NCBI GenBank assembly: GCA_050011815.1 | Contig: JBEKIJ010000002.1 | Location: 1-64,000 of the forward strand | DNA: 64,000 bases | Reading direction: 5' to 3' | Source of the DNA: Chersky-840 sp050011815 | Lineage (GTDB): Bacteria > Actinomycetota > Acidimicrobiia > Acidimicrobiales > UBA8190 | Part shown: piece by piece, positions 49,585-58,310 of the stretch | Position numbering within the stretch: the first letter of the stretch is position 1 | How the letters are laid out: each line of letters opens with the position of its first letter | The notes under the pieces: model-generated | Told to the model about the DNA's origin: nothing | Seen by the model: the letters and a program-made list of their open reading frames with translations, nothing else | Database searches by the model: none | Made by a program: the position numbers and the translations under genes

Positions 49585-51320
49585 CCGTTCTCGCCGAGCG
49601 CCCGGTCACTCACGAGCACGAGCACGAGCACCACGAGGGGCCCACGGGTCTTCTGAAGTGGCTCACCAGCACCGATCACAAGCTGATCGGCATGAACTAC
49701 ATGGTCACCTCGCTCGTCATGTTCTTCCTGGCCGGGATCATGGCGCTGTTGCTGCGCACCCAGCTGGCCAGCCCCGACAGCTCCTTCCTGAGCTTCCAGC
49801 AGTACAACGCGCTGTTCACCATGCACGGCAGCTTGATGCTGTACCTCTTCGCCGGGCCCTTCGCCTTCGGCGGTCTGGCCAACTACATCCTCCCCCTCCA
49901 GGTCGGGGCGCCCGACATGGCGTTCCCCCGCCTGAACGCGCTGTCGTACTGGCTGTATCTGGGGGGCTCGATCACCATGCTCCTCGGCTTCCTCGTGGCC
50001 GGCGGGGCCGCCGCCTACGGATGGGTGGCCTACGCGCCCCTGTCGACGGTGCAGTTCTCCCCGGGCTCTGCGCCCGACCTCTGGATCCTCGGGATCGCCC
50101 TCACCGGGTTCTCGGCCATCTTCACCGGCGTCAACCTGGTGACGACCACCTTCTACCTACGGGCCCCCGGGATGACGATGTTCCGGCTGCCCATCTTCAC
50201 GTGGAACATGCTCGTGACCGCCATCCTCATCCTCATCGCCTTCCCCATCCTGACCGCAGCGATGGTATTGCTGTTCGCCGACCGCCACTTCGGGACCCAC
50301 ATCTACTCCACGGCCGGGGGTGGGTCACCGGTGCTGTATCAGAACCTCTTCTGGTTCTTCGGCCATCCCGAGGTCTACATCCTGGCCCTGCCCTACTTCG
50401 GCATCGTGAGCGACGTCATCCCGGTCTTCTCCAAGAAGCCGCTCTTCGGCTACAAGGGCATGGTCTTCGCCACCATGGCCATCGCCGCGCTGTCCACCGG
50501 GGTGTGGGCCCACCACATGTTCACGACGGGCGTGGTGCTCCTCCCGTTCTTCTCGCTGCTGTCCCTGCTCATCGCCGTGCCGACCGGCATCAAGTTCTTC
50601 AACTGGATCGGCACCATGTGGCGGGGTCAGCTCGTCTTCACCACGCCCATGCTGTTCTGCATCGGGTTCTTGTTCGCCTTCTTGATGGGTGGTCTGACCG
50701 GCGTCATGTTGGCGTCCCCGCCCATCGACTTCGCCACCCACGACACCTATTTCGTGGTGGCCCACTTCCATCAGGTCCTGTTCGGGACCGCCGTCTACGC
50801 CGGCTTCGCGGGGCTGTACTACTGGTACCCGAAGTTCTTCGGCCGGATGTACCGGGAGGGGATGGGCAAGTGGCACTTCTGGCTGCTCACCATCGGCTTC
50901 TGGGTGACCTTCATGCCGCAGTACGTCCTCGGGCTGTGGGGCATGCCCCGTCGGGTGGCGTCGTACCCCGCCAACCTGGGGTGGCAGACGCTGAACGTGG
51001 TGTCGACGATCGGCGCCTATGTCATCGGCATCTCCTTCGTCATCTTCCTCGTGAACATGTGGGTCTCGTGGCGCAAGCCGGTCCCGGCCGGTGACAACCC
51101 CTGGGACGCCCACACCCTGGAGTGGTTCGCCACCTCGCCCCCGGTACACCACAACTTCGAGAAGCTGCCCCCGATCCGCTCGGAACGACCGGTATGGGAC
51201 TTCCACCATCCCGACGACCTGACGATCTCCCATGCCAGCACCAATGGAAACGGCCACGGCCATCTCAACGGTGCCGGAACCGGCGTCGGTGCCGGGGCCG
51301 ACAGCACCAAGAAGACATAA
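49581..51320 (+). CDS. ctaD: Cytochrome c oxidase subunit I
   Basis: 579 residues with 12 membrane helices, the catalytic subunit of the proton-pumping aa3 oxidase. FTMHGSLMLYLFAG (haem a ligand His), FFGHPEVYILALPYFGIVSDVI (CuB His, the Tyr cross-link and the pump Glu), KPLFGYKGM (K-channel Lys), WAHHMFTTG and VVAHFHQVLFG (remaining haem and CuB His) are all present. The N-terminus has an unusual THEHEHEHHEGP stretch and the C-terminus a His/Gly/Asn tail. The ATG overlaps the ctaC stop (ATGA), so synthesis is coupled. Confidence 0.96.
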   Translation: MTVLAERPVTHEHEHEHHEGPTGLLKWLTSTDHKLIGMNYMVTSLVMFFLAGIMALLLRTQLASPDSSFLSFQQYNALFTMHGSLMLYLFAGPFAFGGLANYILPLQVGAPDMAFPRLNALSYWLYLGGSITMLLGFLVAGGAAAYGWVAYAPLSTVQFSPGSAPDLWILGIALTGFSAIFTGVNLVTTTFYLRAPGMTMFRLPIFTWNMLVTAILILIAFPILTAAMVLLFADRHFGTHIYSTAGGGSPVLYQNLFWFFGHPEVYILALPYFGIVSDVIPVFSKKPLFGYKGMVFATMAIAALSTGVWAHHMFTTGVVLLPFFSLLSLLIAVPTGIKFFNWIGTMWRGQLVFTTPMLFCIGFLFAFLMGGLTGVMLASPPIDFATHDTYFVVAHFHQVLFGTAVYAGFAGLYYWYPKFFGRMYREGMGKWHFWLLTIGFWVTFMPQYVLGLWGMPRRVASYPANLGWQTLNVVSTIGAYVIGISFVIFLVNMWVSWRKPVPAGDNPWDAHTLEWFATSPPVHHNFEKLPPIRSERPVWDFHHPDDLTISHASTNGNGHGHLNGAGTGVGAGADSTKKT

Positions 51321-51331
51321 GGAGCCTCGCC

Positions 51332-51733
51332 GTGCGCATCGAAGCACTCTTCTTGCTCGGGGTGGCCGCGTTCTTCGGCCTGGTGGGCATCCTCTACTGG
51401 TTCTGGGCCTACGACGGCACCACGTCGGGCGGCACCATGATGCTGATCGGCACCACCCTCCTCGGCTTCATTCCCGGGAGCTACTACCTGTGGTGGTCCC
51501 GGCGCATGAAGCCGCGCCCCGAGGACCGGACCGACGCCGAGATGAAAGACGGCGCCGGTGTGGTCGGCTCCTTCCCGTCCTCGAGCATCTGGCCCTTCGT
51601 GCTCGGCATGGGCCTGTTCCTGATGGTGCTCTCGATGGTGTTCGGATTGTGGCTCATCGCCCCCGGTGCATCCCTGGTGCTGTCGGCCGCGATCGGCGTC
51701 ACCGTGGAGAGCCGACGCGGCGGCACCATCTGA
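51332..51733 (+). CDS. ctaF: Cytochrome c oxidase subunit IV (actinobacterial type)
   Basis: 133 residues with four membrane helices, matching the actinobacterial subunit IV (FLLGVAAFFGLVGILYWFWAYDGTTSGGTMMLIGTTLLGFIPGSYYLWW and SSSIWPFVLGMGLFLMVLSMVFG). It stabilises the oxidase in Actinobacteria. The GTG at 51332 lies 11 bases after ctaD with AGGAG upstream. It ends the three-gene oxidase operon; a strong hairpin follows at 51800. Confidence 0.88.
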   Translation: MRIEALFLLGVAAFFGLVGILYWFWAYDGTTSGGTMMLIGTTLLGFIPGSYYLWWSRRMKPRPEDRTDAEMKDGAGVVGSFPSSSIWPFVLGMGLFLMVLSMVFGLWLIAPGASLVLSAAIGVTVESRRGGTI

Positions 51734-51799
51734 GCGGGGTTCACCGAACACCGGAATTCGCCGAGGCATAGCGGCGGAGCCGAAGAGCGCGAACCCGGG

Positions 51800-51839
51800 C
51801 AGGCTCGGCACCGGGCCGCAATACCCGGTGCCGAGCCTG
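51800..51839. terminator. Strong bidirectional hairpin terminator
   Basis: CAGGCTCGGCACCGGG (51800-51815) pairs perfectly with CCCGGTGCCGAGCCTG (51824-51839) around an 8-base loop. It stands between the convergent ctaF and mannosyltransferase genes. There is no long T-run, so strength may rest on the 16-bp stem. Confidence 0.8.
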
Positions 51840-51947
51840 GGCCCTTAAGGATCACGGGTGCGTCGCCCGGATCCTGCCCCCCTCGGGCTACCCCTTCACT
51901 GTCCCTGGTGGGGATCAACCGATCTCCACCCCACTCCCAACACCGCG

Positions 51948-53492
51948 TCAACTGGAGGGCGGGGACTGCTCGTCGGCCCCCGGGGCCGGGACCCGGACCG
52001 GCCCCTCGCGGCTCGGATCGGAGGTGGCGCCGGCCACACCACGGGTGTGGGCCAGCCACAGAACCGCCGCCGCGCCCACCACGGCCAGCCCGGCCGAGGC
52101 CTCGACCACGTCGGCCGGGCCGGCGGTCACGTGGGCGGGCACCGTGGCGAAGCAGGCCAGCGCCGAGAGCACGAGGACGACCCGTCTCGACCAGGCGTCG
52201 ACCGCCAAGGCCAGGAACACGATCCCCCACGTCTCGTACCAGGGCCACACGATGGGCCCGAGGAAGACCACGGCCAGCAGGCTCCATCCCAAGGCTCTGG
52301 GCATGCCGTAGCGGTCGGTCCGGAGCACCAGGACGCACACGATCACGCCGGCGACGACCAGGGCCGCGGCCCGGGTGGCGACGACCAGCCCCTGGGTGTG
52401 GGCCGCGCCCCCGGCGACGTGCACGACACGGGAGATCGCCAGTCCGACGGCGGTGGCGGGATCGAGCCACGTGGTCACGTTCCCGGGGTCCGAGAGATTC
52501 CACAGCCAGGCCCAGCCCAGTCCCGACGCGGCGGAGACGACGGCCATCGCCGCCAACGCCACCGACAGCGACGCGCCGACGTGCCCGACGCGACGCCGGG
52601 GTGACGCCCCGGTGCCGGCCCAGTCCCAACCGATGAACACGACGCCGAGGAGACACGGGACCTTGACCGCGGCTCCCACGGCACAGACCACGATCCCGAC
52701 CGCAGGGTGACCGCGTCGGGCCAGCGCCACCCCGGCCACGAGGAGGCCGAGCATGATGGCGTCGTTGTGCATTCCCCCGATCAGGTACAGCAGGACCAGG
52801 GGATTGAGCACCGCCAGCGCCAGTGCGGGGGCCGGGTCCCGGTCGAAGGACCGCGCCAGGACGGGGACCGACACCGCCATGAGCACGACGCCGAGGATCG
52901 CCACCAGCCGGTAGCCCTCCAGGGTGGCGAAGACGGTGCTCGACACGTGCGCGTTCACCCTGGCGATGTCGAAGAAGACCGGCCCGTACGGCGCATGGGC
53001 GCGTCGCCACAGGGGATCGGCCAGTGCGAGGAACCTCGAGCGCCCCAGGGACTCGAGTCCGTGGGTGTAGGGATTGATGCCCCGGGCGACGAGCTCGCCT
53101 TCGGCCCCGTAGGTGTAGACGTCGCGACTGAACAGCGGCGGGGCGACCAGCAGCGGTGCCACCCACAGGGCCAGGATGCCGGAGAGGCCACGCAGCGACC
53201 CCTTCCCGGCCGAGGGTGCGAAGGTCACGTCCCTCACGATGCGGTACCAGGCGCTGAGCACGACGACGAGACCGCCGTAGACGAGGGCGATCCCCAACAG
53301 TTCGTGGCCCGCCCCACCCGCACCGGGGCCGGGGACGCCGAAGATCCAGGCGCCGGGAAGCTTCGTCGTGAAGGGGGACCCCGGTTGGGCCACACCCACC
53401 ACCACCAGGACCATGCCCACGAGGCCCACCCCGCCGGCACCGACGATGCGGCGCGTCCCTCGGGACAGGGCTACGGGAGCGGCGCCCGGCAA
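51948..53492 (-). CDS. MptB-like polyprenol-phosphomannose-dependent alpha-1,6-mannosyltransferase
   Basis: 514-residue GT-C-type membrane glycosyltransferase with about 12-13 helices. The first outside loop carries the MptB/MptA pattern: PGSPFTTKLPGAWIFGVPGPG and LFSRDVYTYGAEGELVARGINPYTHG, with the catalytic Asp probably in SRDVY. PYGPVFFDIARVN and LIGGMHNDAIMLGLLVAG are other family blocks. These enzymes extend mannan cores of lipoglycans using a lipid-linked mannose donor. The start is uncertain: TTG at 53492 is the first usable codon, and GTG codons occur within the first helix. Three bases' overlap is absent; the gene follows the oxygenase gene by about 20 bases. Confidence 0.78.
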   Translation of the reverse strand: MPGAAPVALSRGTRRIVGAGGVGLVGMVLVVVGVAQPGSPFTTKLPGAWIFGVPGPGAGGAGHELLGIALVYGGLVVVLSAWYRIVRDVTFAPSAGKGSLRGLSGILALWVAPLLVAPPLFSRDVYTYGAEGELVARGINPYTHGLESLGRSRFLALADPLWRRAHAPYGPVFFDIARVNAHVSSTVFATLEGYRLVAILGVVLMAVSVPVLARSFDRDPAPALALAVLNPLVLLYLIGGMHNDAIMLGLLVAGVALARRGHPAVGIVVCAVGAAVKVPCLLGVVFIGWDWAGTGASPRRRVGHVGASLSVALAAMAVVSAASGLGWAWLWNLSDPGNVTTWLDPATAVGLAISRVVHVAGGAAHTQGLVVATRAAALVVAGVIVCVLVLRTDRYGMPRALGWSLLAVVFLGPIVWPWYETWGIVFLALAVDAWSRRVVLVLSALACFATVPAHVTAGPADVVEASAGLAVVGAAAVLWLAHTRGVAGATSDPSREGPVRVPAPGADEQSPPSS

Positions 53493-53512
53493 TGGTGGCG
53501 CCGGTCGTGGCG

Positions 53513-54739
53513 TTAGCCGCGCACCGAGCTCGGCGGCTGAGACACCGTCGTGGCGGCGGTCTCGCGCACGACCCGAAGGCGCTGGCGCGCCTCGGCGGCG
53601 GCGTCGGGACGCAACGGGGGCAGGCGGAATCCTGTGTACATCACTCGCCGCTCGCGCTCGACCGGCGGTTGCGCCATGTGCAGCGTGCAGCTGAGGTGGA
53701 CGGTGACGTCGCCGGTCCGGGTGGGCAGGTCCACGACGGGCAGGAGGTTGTCGCGTCGCAAGAAGGCGGGCCACACCAGGGCCCGGTGGCTTCCAGCCAC
53801 CACCCGGAGCTGGCCCGAGGTCTCATCGGCGCCCGTGACGGAGATGCCGACGGTGAGCGAGCAGCACTCGTAGCTATGGCGGCCCAGCGAGCAGTCCTTG
53901 TGCCACGGCACATCCGAGATCCCCTCGACCACGCCGATGGGCTTCACGAGGGCCTCGAGGGCGTTGGAGTCCATCGATCCCCACTGATGGCCGTCGCCGG
54001 TGAGCGCCCCCAGACGCGCCAGGCGGCCATCGGAGACGAGGGCCGCGGCTGTGTCGGACATGGCGTCGAAGCCCTGCATGCGCACCAGCCGGTCGGTACC
54101 GTCCGCGGTCCGGGCCCACCACGAGCGCCCGTCGCCGGGGGTGTAGGTCGGGGCGGCCCGGTCCATGTCGGCGGAGATCGCCGCCATCTCCTCCTCGCTG
54201 AACACGCCGCCGACGTGGAGGAACCCGGCCTGGCCGAGGAACCGCTCCATCTCCGCATCGGCGTCGTCCCAGTCGAAGCACCGCGTGAGGTCGAGGGCCC
54301 GTCCGCCCCCGTCCTCGAAGGTCATGGGCCCCGCCACGAGAGGGGCGACACCGTCGACCGCGGCCCGGAGCACCAGCCACCAGTCGAGGAGGCGTTCGAG
54401 CCGGCCCCGGAGGTCCAGGGCGCCGCTCGAGAACCAGCCCATGGGGGTGACCTGGTCGGCGACGAGGTCCGACAGTGCGGTGGCGTCGAGCCGCAACCAC
54501 AGCGCCTCGTCCCCCGCGCTCGAACCGGGACGGACCTCGACCCCGGTGCCGAGCGCCTCCAGGGTCCAGGGGGCGCCGTCGACCTCGATCACCAGGGGTG
54601 GGAGCCTGAGCGTGGCCAGGGCCTCGGCCAACAGCGGCCCGGCGCGGTCGAGAGAGGCGGGCAGATCGTCCCCGAAGAACCGGGCGGCCGAGACCGGGGC
54701 CTGGTCCCCGTCCACCCGCGTGCGCACGTCCACGGTCAC
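53513..54739 (-). CDS. Phytanoyl-CoA dioxygenase-family protein with SCP2-like N-terminal domain
   Basis: 408 residues. The C-terminal half is PhyH-like: GFLHVGGVFSEEEMAAISADMDRA, DVPWHKDCSLGRHSYECC (HxD, iron ligands), LRVVAGSHRALVWP and DVTVHLSCTLHMAQPP (second His), consistent with Fe(II)/2-oxoglutarate oxygenases. The N-terminal half (about 30-130; LVIEVDGAPWTLEAL, RLDATALSDLVADQVTPMGWFSSGALDL) resembles a sterol-carrier SCP2 domain. The combination suggests hydroxylation of a lipid-like substrate. The GTG has TACGGT six bases upstream, so the gene has its own promoter although it follows DUF3052. Confidence 0.75.
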   Translation of the reverse strand: MTVDVRTRVDGDQAPVSAARFFGDDLPASLDRAGPLLAEALATLRLPPLVIEVDGAPWTLEALGTGVEVRPGSSAGDEALWLRLDATALSDLVADQVTPMGWFSSGALDLRGRLERLLDWWLVLRAAVDGVAPLVAGPMTFEDGGGRALDLTRCFDWDDADAEMERFLGQAGFLHVGGVFSEEEMAAISADMDRAAPTYTPGDGRSWWARTADGTDRLVRMQGFDAMSDTAAALVSDGRLARLGALTGDGHQWGSMDSNALEALVKPIGVVEGISDVPWHKDCSLGRHSYECCSLTVGISVTGADETSGQLRVVAGSHRALVWPAFLRRDNLLPVVDLPTRTGDVTVHLSCTLHMAQPPVERERRVMYTGFRLPPLRPDAAAEARQRLRVVRETAATTVSQPPSSVRG

Positions 54740-54745
54740 CGCCCC

Positions 54746-54751
54746 ACCGTA
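54746..54751 (-). promoter_or_regulatory. Candidate leaderless -10 box (TACGGT)
   Basis: On the minus strand TACGGT ends six bases before the GTG start at 54739 of the PhyH-type gene. Confidence 0.45.
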
Positions 54752-54797
54752 ATGGGCCGGCCCGCCCCGATGCCGGGGCTCCGGACCGCAGCGGCGG

Positions 54798-55241
54798 TCA
54801 GGACCTCGTCCGGTCGGCGAGGCCCGCTCGCAGCTCCTTGCGCCACACGAATCGCAGTCCCGACCAGTCCTCGCCCACCGCCGCCACCTTGACGTCGACC
54901 AGCCCGGTGCGCAGCACCGCCTGACGCACGCCGTTGTCGGTGACATCGCTCTCGTGGCCGGCGGCTCGGCGAGGCCACAAGAACCACACGGCGTCATCGG
55001 GACCCAGGACGCCCGACACCGCACTCAGCACCCCATCGAGCTCGGCGGCACGCCGGACGAAGGCGATCACGACCTCTGCCCCCGAGCCCAGGGTGCGCCG
55101 GATCCGGGCCCCCTCGGGCAGGTCGGGCACGGTCCAGCCCCGGGGTGGCGCCACCAGCGCCACGACGTCGCCCGGACGGATCTGGAGCTTCTTGGCCAGC
55201 GGGGTCCCCGCATAGCCGCCCGGGCTCGCCGGGGGGCTCAC
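54798..55241 (-). CDS. DUF3052 family protein
   Basis: 147 residues. GGYAGTPLAKKLQIRPGDVVALVAPPRGW is the N-terminal DUF3052 block, followed by GAEVVIAFVRRAAELD and AVWFLWPRRAAGHESDVTDNGVRQAVLRTGLVDVKVAAVGEDWSGLRFVWRKEL, the usual C-terminal pattern. These actinobacterial proteins are uncharacterised. The GTG overlaps the stop of the GNAT gene (GTGA), so the two are coupled. Confidence 0.82.
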   Translation of the reverse strand: MSPPASPGGYAGTPLAKKLQIRPGDVVALVAPPRGWTVPDLPEGARIRRTLGSGAEVVIAFVRRAAELDGVLSAVSGVLGPDDAVWFLWPRRAAGHESDVTDNGVRQAVLRTGLVDVKVAAVGEDWSGLRFVWRKELRAGLADRTRS

Positions 55242-55750
55242 GGCCCGGGAGCGGGGTCCCAGGGCCTCCGGCGCAGGGCGAGGCCCGTGCTCCCCTCCCA
55301 GAAGCCCTCGTCGCGGTAGAGCGGAGTCCCGTCCGGCGACGCGTGCAGCTCGACGTTGTCCACCGCCTCGGACTCGAACCATTGGAGCAGGAGGCGCAGC
55401 ACGGCCCGGCCCAGCCCGCGGCGGCGGAAGTCGGGCTCGGTCGACATCCACTGGATGTAGCCCACTCGGGAGCTGGCATGGGCCGGATTGGGGAGGCGCT
55501 CCGAGATGGTGCCCGCCCCGCATGCCACCAGGTGTCCCGCCGCATCGGGGTCCTCGACCACGGCCACCGTGAGGTCGACACCGAGCCGGGCCCGCACCGC
55601 GTGGGCCGCCGATGCGCGCCACCGTTCCCACCCGTCGTCGTCGAAGGTCAGGCCGAGGGAGCGGTACATGAGCTCGGCCAGACGGGCGACCTCATCCGCA
55701 TCGTCGGATCGGCCGAAACGGATGAGCGGGCCATCGCCAGACACCGGCAC
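55238..55750 (-). CDS. GNAT-family N-acetyltransferase
   Basis: 170 residues. IRFGRSDDADEVARLAELMY opens the fold; VGYIQWMSTEPDFRRRGLGRAVLRLLLQWFE contains the acetyl-CoA pyrophosphate loop (RxxGxG/A) and VELHASPDGTPLYRDEGFW is the C-terminal motif. The amine substrate is unknown. It follows the qcrB stop by 41 bases and may be read from the bc1 operon. The GTG at 55750 is the only early start. Confidence 0.85.
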   Translation of the reverse strand: MPVSGDGPLIRFGRSDDADEVARLAELMYRSLGLTFDDDGWERWRASAAHAVRARLGVDLTVAVVEDPDAAGHLVACGAGTISERLPNPAHASSRVGYIQWMSTEPDFRRRGLGRAVLRLLLQWFESEAVDNVELHASPDGTPLYRDEGFWEGSTGLALRRRPWDPAPGP

Positions 55751-55791
55751 CGCGTTCAGGTTCGGGGCATCCGCGCCCGGCGGCGCGACGT

Positions 55792-57351
55792 TCAGCGACG
55801 CGGGATGCGGCGCACCCCGGAGGAGGCTGCTTCGACCGGCTCGAGCTCGCCGTTGAGCTCGATGCGGGCGGGCACGGGAGTGGGGGCGAGCTCTTCCTCG
55901 CCGTCACCGGGTCGAGGCGCGGTCGCCACGCTCTCGTACTCGCCCTCGGCACTGCGGGTGATGACCACGGCGCGCTTGCGCCGCCCGATGCCCGGCACCC
56001 CCGACATCTCCTTGCACAGGTAGTAGGCGAAGACGCCGGCCGCGATGGGGACGACGAAGACCGCGAATCGGAAGAACCACAGGACCTCGTTGAGCGAGAT
56101 CTTGAAGTAGTTGGCCAGGACGTCGGTCGAGCTCGCTGCGAACAGCGTGAAGAAGAGGGTCAGCGAACCCACCCCGATGGCGGTCCGGCGCGGCCTGTCG
56201 CGGGGCCGGTCGAGGAGGTTGTGCTGGGCGTGGTCACCGGTCACCTTGGCTTCCACGAAGGGCCACACGTAGAAGAGGTTGAAGCAGATCCCGGGGAAGA
56301 GCACGGCGGGGAACAAGATCACCACCGGGATGGTGTGGCCCCACAGCGTCCAGGAGATGGGCGGCATGATGCGCAATGCCCCGTCGAGCCAGCCCATGTA
56401 CCAGTCGGGCTGCACGGCGTAGCTGATCTTGTACGGCTCGTACTGGCCGAATTGCCAGATGGGGTTGATCTGGGCCAGTCCGCCGAGGGCCCACAGCACC
56501 CCGGTGGTCACGAACATGAAGCCCGTCGTCTTGGCGATGAAGGTGGGGTACATGGGCGAGCCCACCACGTTCTTCTCGGTGCGCCCGTGCCCGGGGAACT
56601 GGGTGTGCTTCTGCCGCACGAGCAGGCCCAGGTGCGCGGCGAGGAGGCCGAGGATGATCAGGGGCACGACGAGCACGTGGATGATGAACAGCCGGGGGAT
56701 GATCGACCCGTCCCCGGGGAAGTTGCCCCCGAAGAGGAACGTGGCCAGGTACGAGCCCACGATCGGGATCGACAGCACGATCGAGAACATGATGCGCAGG
56801 CCCGTCCCCGACACGAGGTCGTCGGGCAGCGAGTAGCCGATGAACCCGTTGGTCAGCGCCAGGATGAGCAGCGTGACGCCGATCATCCAGTTGAGCTCGC
56901 GGGGCTTGCGGAAGGCCCCGGTGAAGAAGATCCGGCACATGTGCACGGCGATGGCGCCGACGAACACATCGGCGGCCCAATGGTGCATCTGGCGGATCAC
57001 GAGGCCGCTACGCACCCCGAAGGAGAGGTCGACCGTCGACGCGAAGGCGGCGGACACCTTGGCGCCCCGCAACGGGGCGTAGGCACCGTGGTAGATGATG
57101 TCCTGGGCCGAGGGCACGAAGTACAGGCTGAGGAACACGCCCGTGGCGATCAGCACCACAAAGGAGTAGAGGGCGATCTCGCCCAGAAGGAACGACCAGT
57201 GGTCGGGGAAGATCTTGTCGAGCAGGGATCGGCCGCCCTTGGCCACCCCCAGGCGCTCGTCGACCCAGCGCACCCCGGCCACGATGGGGTCGGGCTTCTC
57301 GGCCTGGCGGCCTCGGGGCCGGCCCGCCGAGCGGGACGTGATGGCGCTCAT
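55792..57351 (-). CDS. qcrB: Cytochrome bc1 complex, cytochrome b subunit
   Basis: 519 residues. Eight to nine membrane helices; the haem-binding His pairs are in IRQMHHWAADVFVGAIAVHMCRIF and IIPRLFIIHVLVVPLIILGLLAAHLGLL. The Qo-site motif is PDWYMGWLDGALRIMPP, the actinobacterial form of PEWY. The C-terminal ~100 residues are a hydrophilic extension (RKRAVVITRSAEGEY...), as in other Actinobacteria. It oxidises menaquinol and drives proton translocation. The ATG overlaps the qcrA stop (ATGA). Confidence 0.94.
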   Translation of the reverse strand: MSAITSRSAGRPRGRQAEKPDPIVAGVRWVDERLGVAKGGRSLLDKIFPDHWSFLLGEIALYSFVVLIATGVFLSLYFVPSAQDIIYHGAYAPLRGAKVSAAFASTVDLSFGVRSGLVIRQMHHWAADVFVGAIAVHMCRIFFTGAFRKPRELNWMIGVTLLILALTNGFIGYSLPDDLVSGTGLRIMFSIVLSIPIVGSYLATFLFGGNFPGDGSIIPRLFIIHVLVVPLIILGLLAAHLGLLVRQKHTQFPGHGRTEKNVVGSPMYPTFIAKTTGFMFVTTGVLWALGGLAQINPIWQFGQYEPYKISYAVQPDWYMGWLDGALRIMPPISWTLWGHTIPVVILFPAVLFPGICFNLFYVWPFVEAKVTGDHAQHNLLDRPRDRPRRTAIGVGSLTLFFTLFAASSTDVLANYFKISLNEVLWFFRFAVFVVPIAAGVFAYYLCKEMSGVPGIGRRKRAVVITRSAEGEYESVATAPRPGDGEEELAPTPVPARIELNGELEPVEAASSGVRRIPRR

Positions 57352-58310
57352 GACCGCTCCCAGAACCCGGGGCCCACGGGCTGGTCGTAGCCGGCCTGCG
57401 CCCTGATGAACCCGGCCGAGTCGATCACGAGGGGCAGCTGGGGCAGGGGGCGGGGGGCGGGGCCGAACACGGGGTTGGCCCCGGTCAGCACGTCGAACAG
57501 CGACTGGTGGCACGGGCACAGCAGTTGCTGGGTCACCTCCTCGTAGAGGCCGACCGGACATCCGGCGTGGGTGCACATCTTGGAGTACGCCAGGTACCCC
57601 TTGGGCCCCCAGGTCTCGCGCCCGGGCAGGGTGACGATGTCCTTGTCGGTCGGGCCCGGGCGGATCAGCATGGTCTGGTCGACCGAGGCGCCGGCGAAGC
57701 CCTCGGGGAAGACCGTGAGCGACCCGCCCACCTCGAGGTCGGCCTGATGCACCCGGTTGCCCTCGAAGTCCACCAGATACGAACCGGTGCGCCAGTCGGT
57801 GGTGTCGAAGGTCTTCTTGGGCTGCGGTCCGAGAGAGCGCAGGAGGGGGAAGGCGAGCACCACCCCCATGACACCGGCCCCGGCGCCGAGGATCGTGCCC
57901 AGGAACCCGCGCCGACGGAAGACCATCTTGCCCCGGTCCTCGATGGCGGCCGCCATGGCCACGACCTCGGTATCGGTCGATGCCAGGGAATGGCGCTCCT
58001 CCACGAACGGTCCCTGGGGCAAGAGGTACTTGCCCCACGCCGAGAGGCCGAAGCCGAAGGCGAAGAACCCGATGCCGCCGAACACGCCTTCCCACTGCGG
58101 CTGGCCACCCACCCAGAAGAGCCCGCCGTAGGCGCAGAACCCGGCCAGGCCGATGAGCAGGAGGAGGCCGATGAGCATCTCGGCGCGTCTCGGGTTCTTG
58201 GCGTAGGGCTGCAGATGGGGATCGTCGAACTTCGTCAGGGGCACACCCCCGGGGGCGCCGTTCCCCGCGGCGACCTCGGTGCCCGAGGTGATGTCGGTGT
58301 GATCGCTCAT
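57348..58310 (-). CDS. qcrA: Cytochrome bc1 complex, Rieske iron-sulfur subunit
   Basis: 320 residues. Three membrane helices in the first half (MLIGLLLLIGLAGFCAYGGL, GVFGGIGFFAFGFGLSAWG, and FLGTILGAGAGVMGVVLAFP) are the actinobacterial form. The 2Fe-2S ligands are in CTHAGCPVG and CPCHQSLFD, giving two Cys and two His. It passes electrons from menaquinol at the Qo site to the dihaem subunit. It overlaps both neighbours (qcrC stop, qcrB start), so three bc1 genes are translated together. Confidence 0.94.
   Translation of the reverse strand: MSDHTDITSGTEVAAGNGAPGGVPLTKFDDPHLQPYAKNPRRAEMLIGLLLLIGLAGFCAYGGLFWVGGQPQWEGVFGGIGFFAFGFGLSAWGKYLLPQGPFVEERHSLASTDTEVVAMAAAIEDRGKMVFRRRGFLGTILGAGAGVMGVVLAFPLLRSLGPQPKKTFDTTDWRTGSYLVDFEGNRVHQADLEVGGSLTVFPEGFAGASVDQTMLIRPGPTDKDIVTLPGRETWGPKGYLAYSKMCTHAGCPVGLYEEVTQQLLCPCHQSLFDVLTGANPVFGPAPRPLPQLPLVIDSAGFIRAQAGYDQPVGPGFWERS

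Noticed and set aside
56221..57390. 389-codon plus-strand frame opposite qcrB
   Set aside because: Antisense to cytochrome b with haem-ligand His pairs and the PDWY motif; the translation has no recognisable fold.
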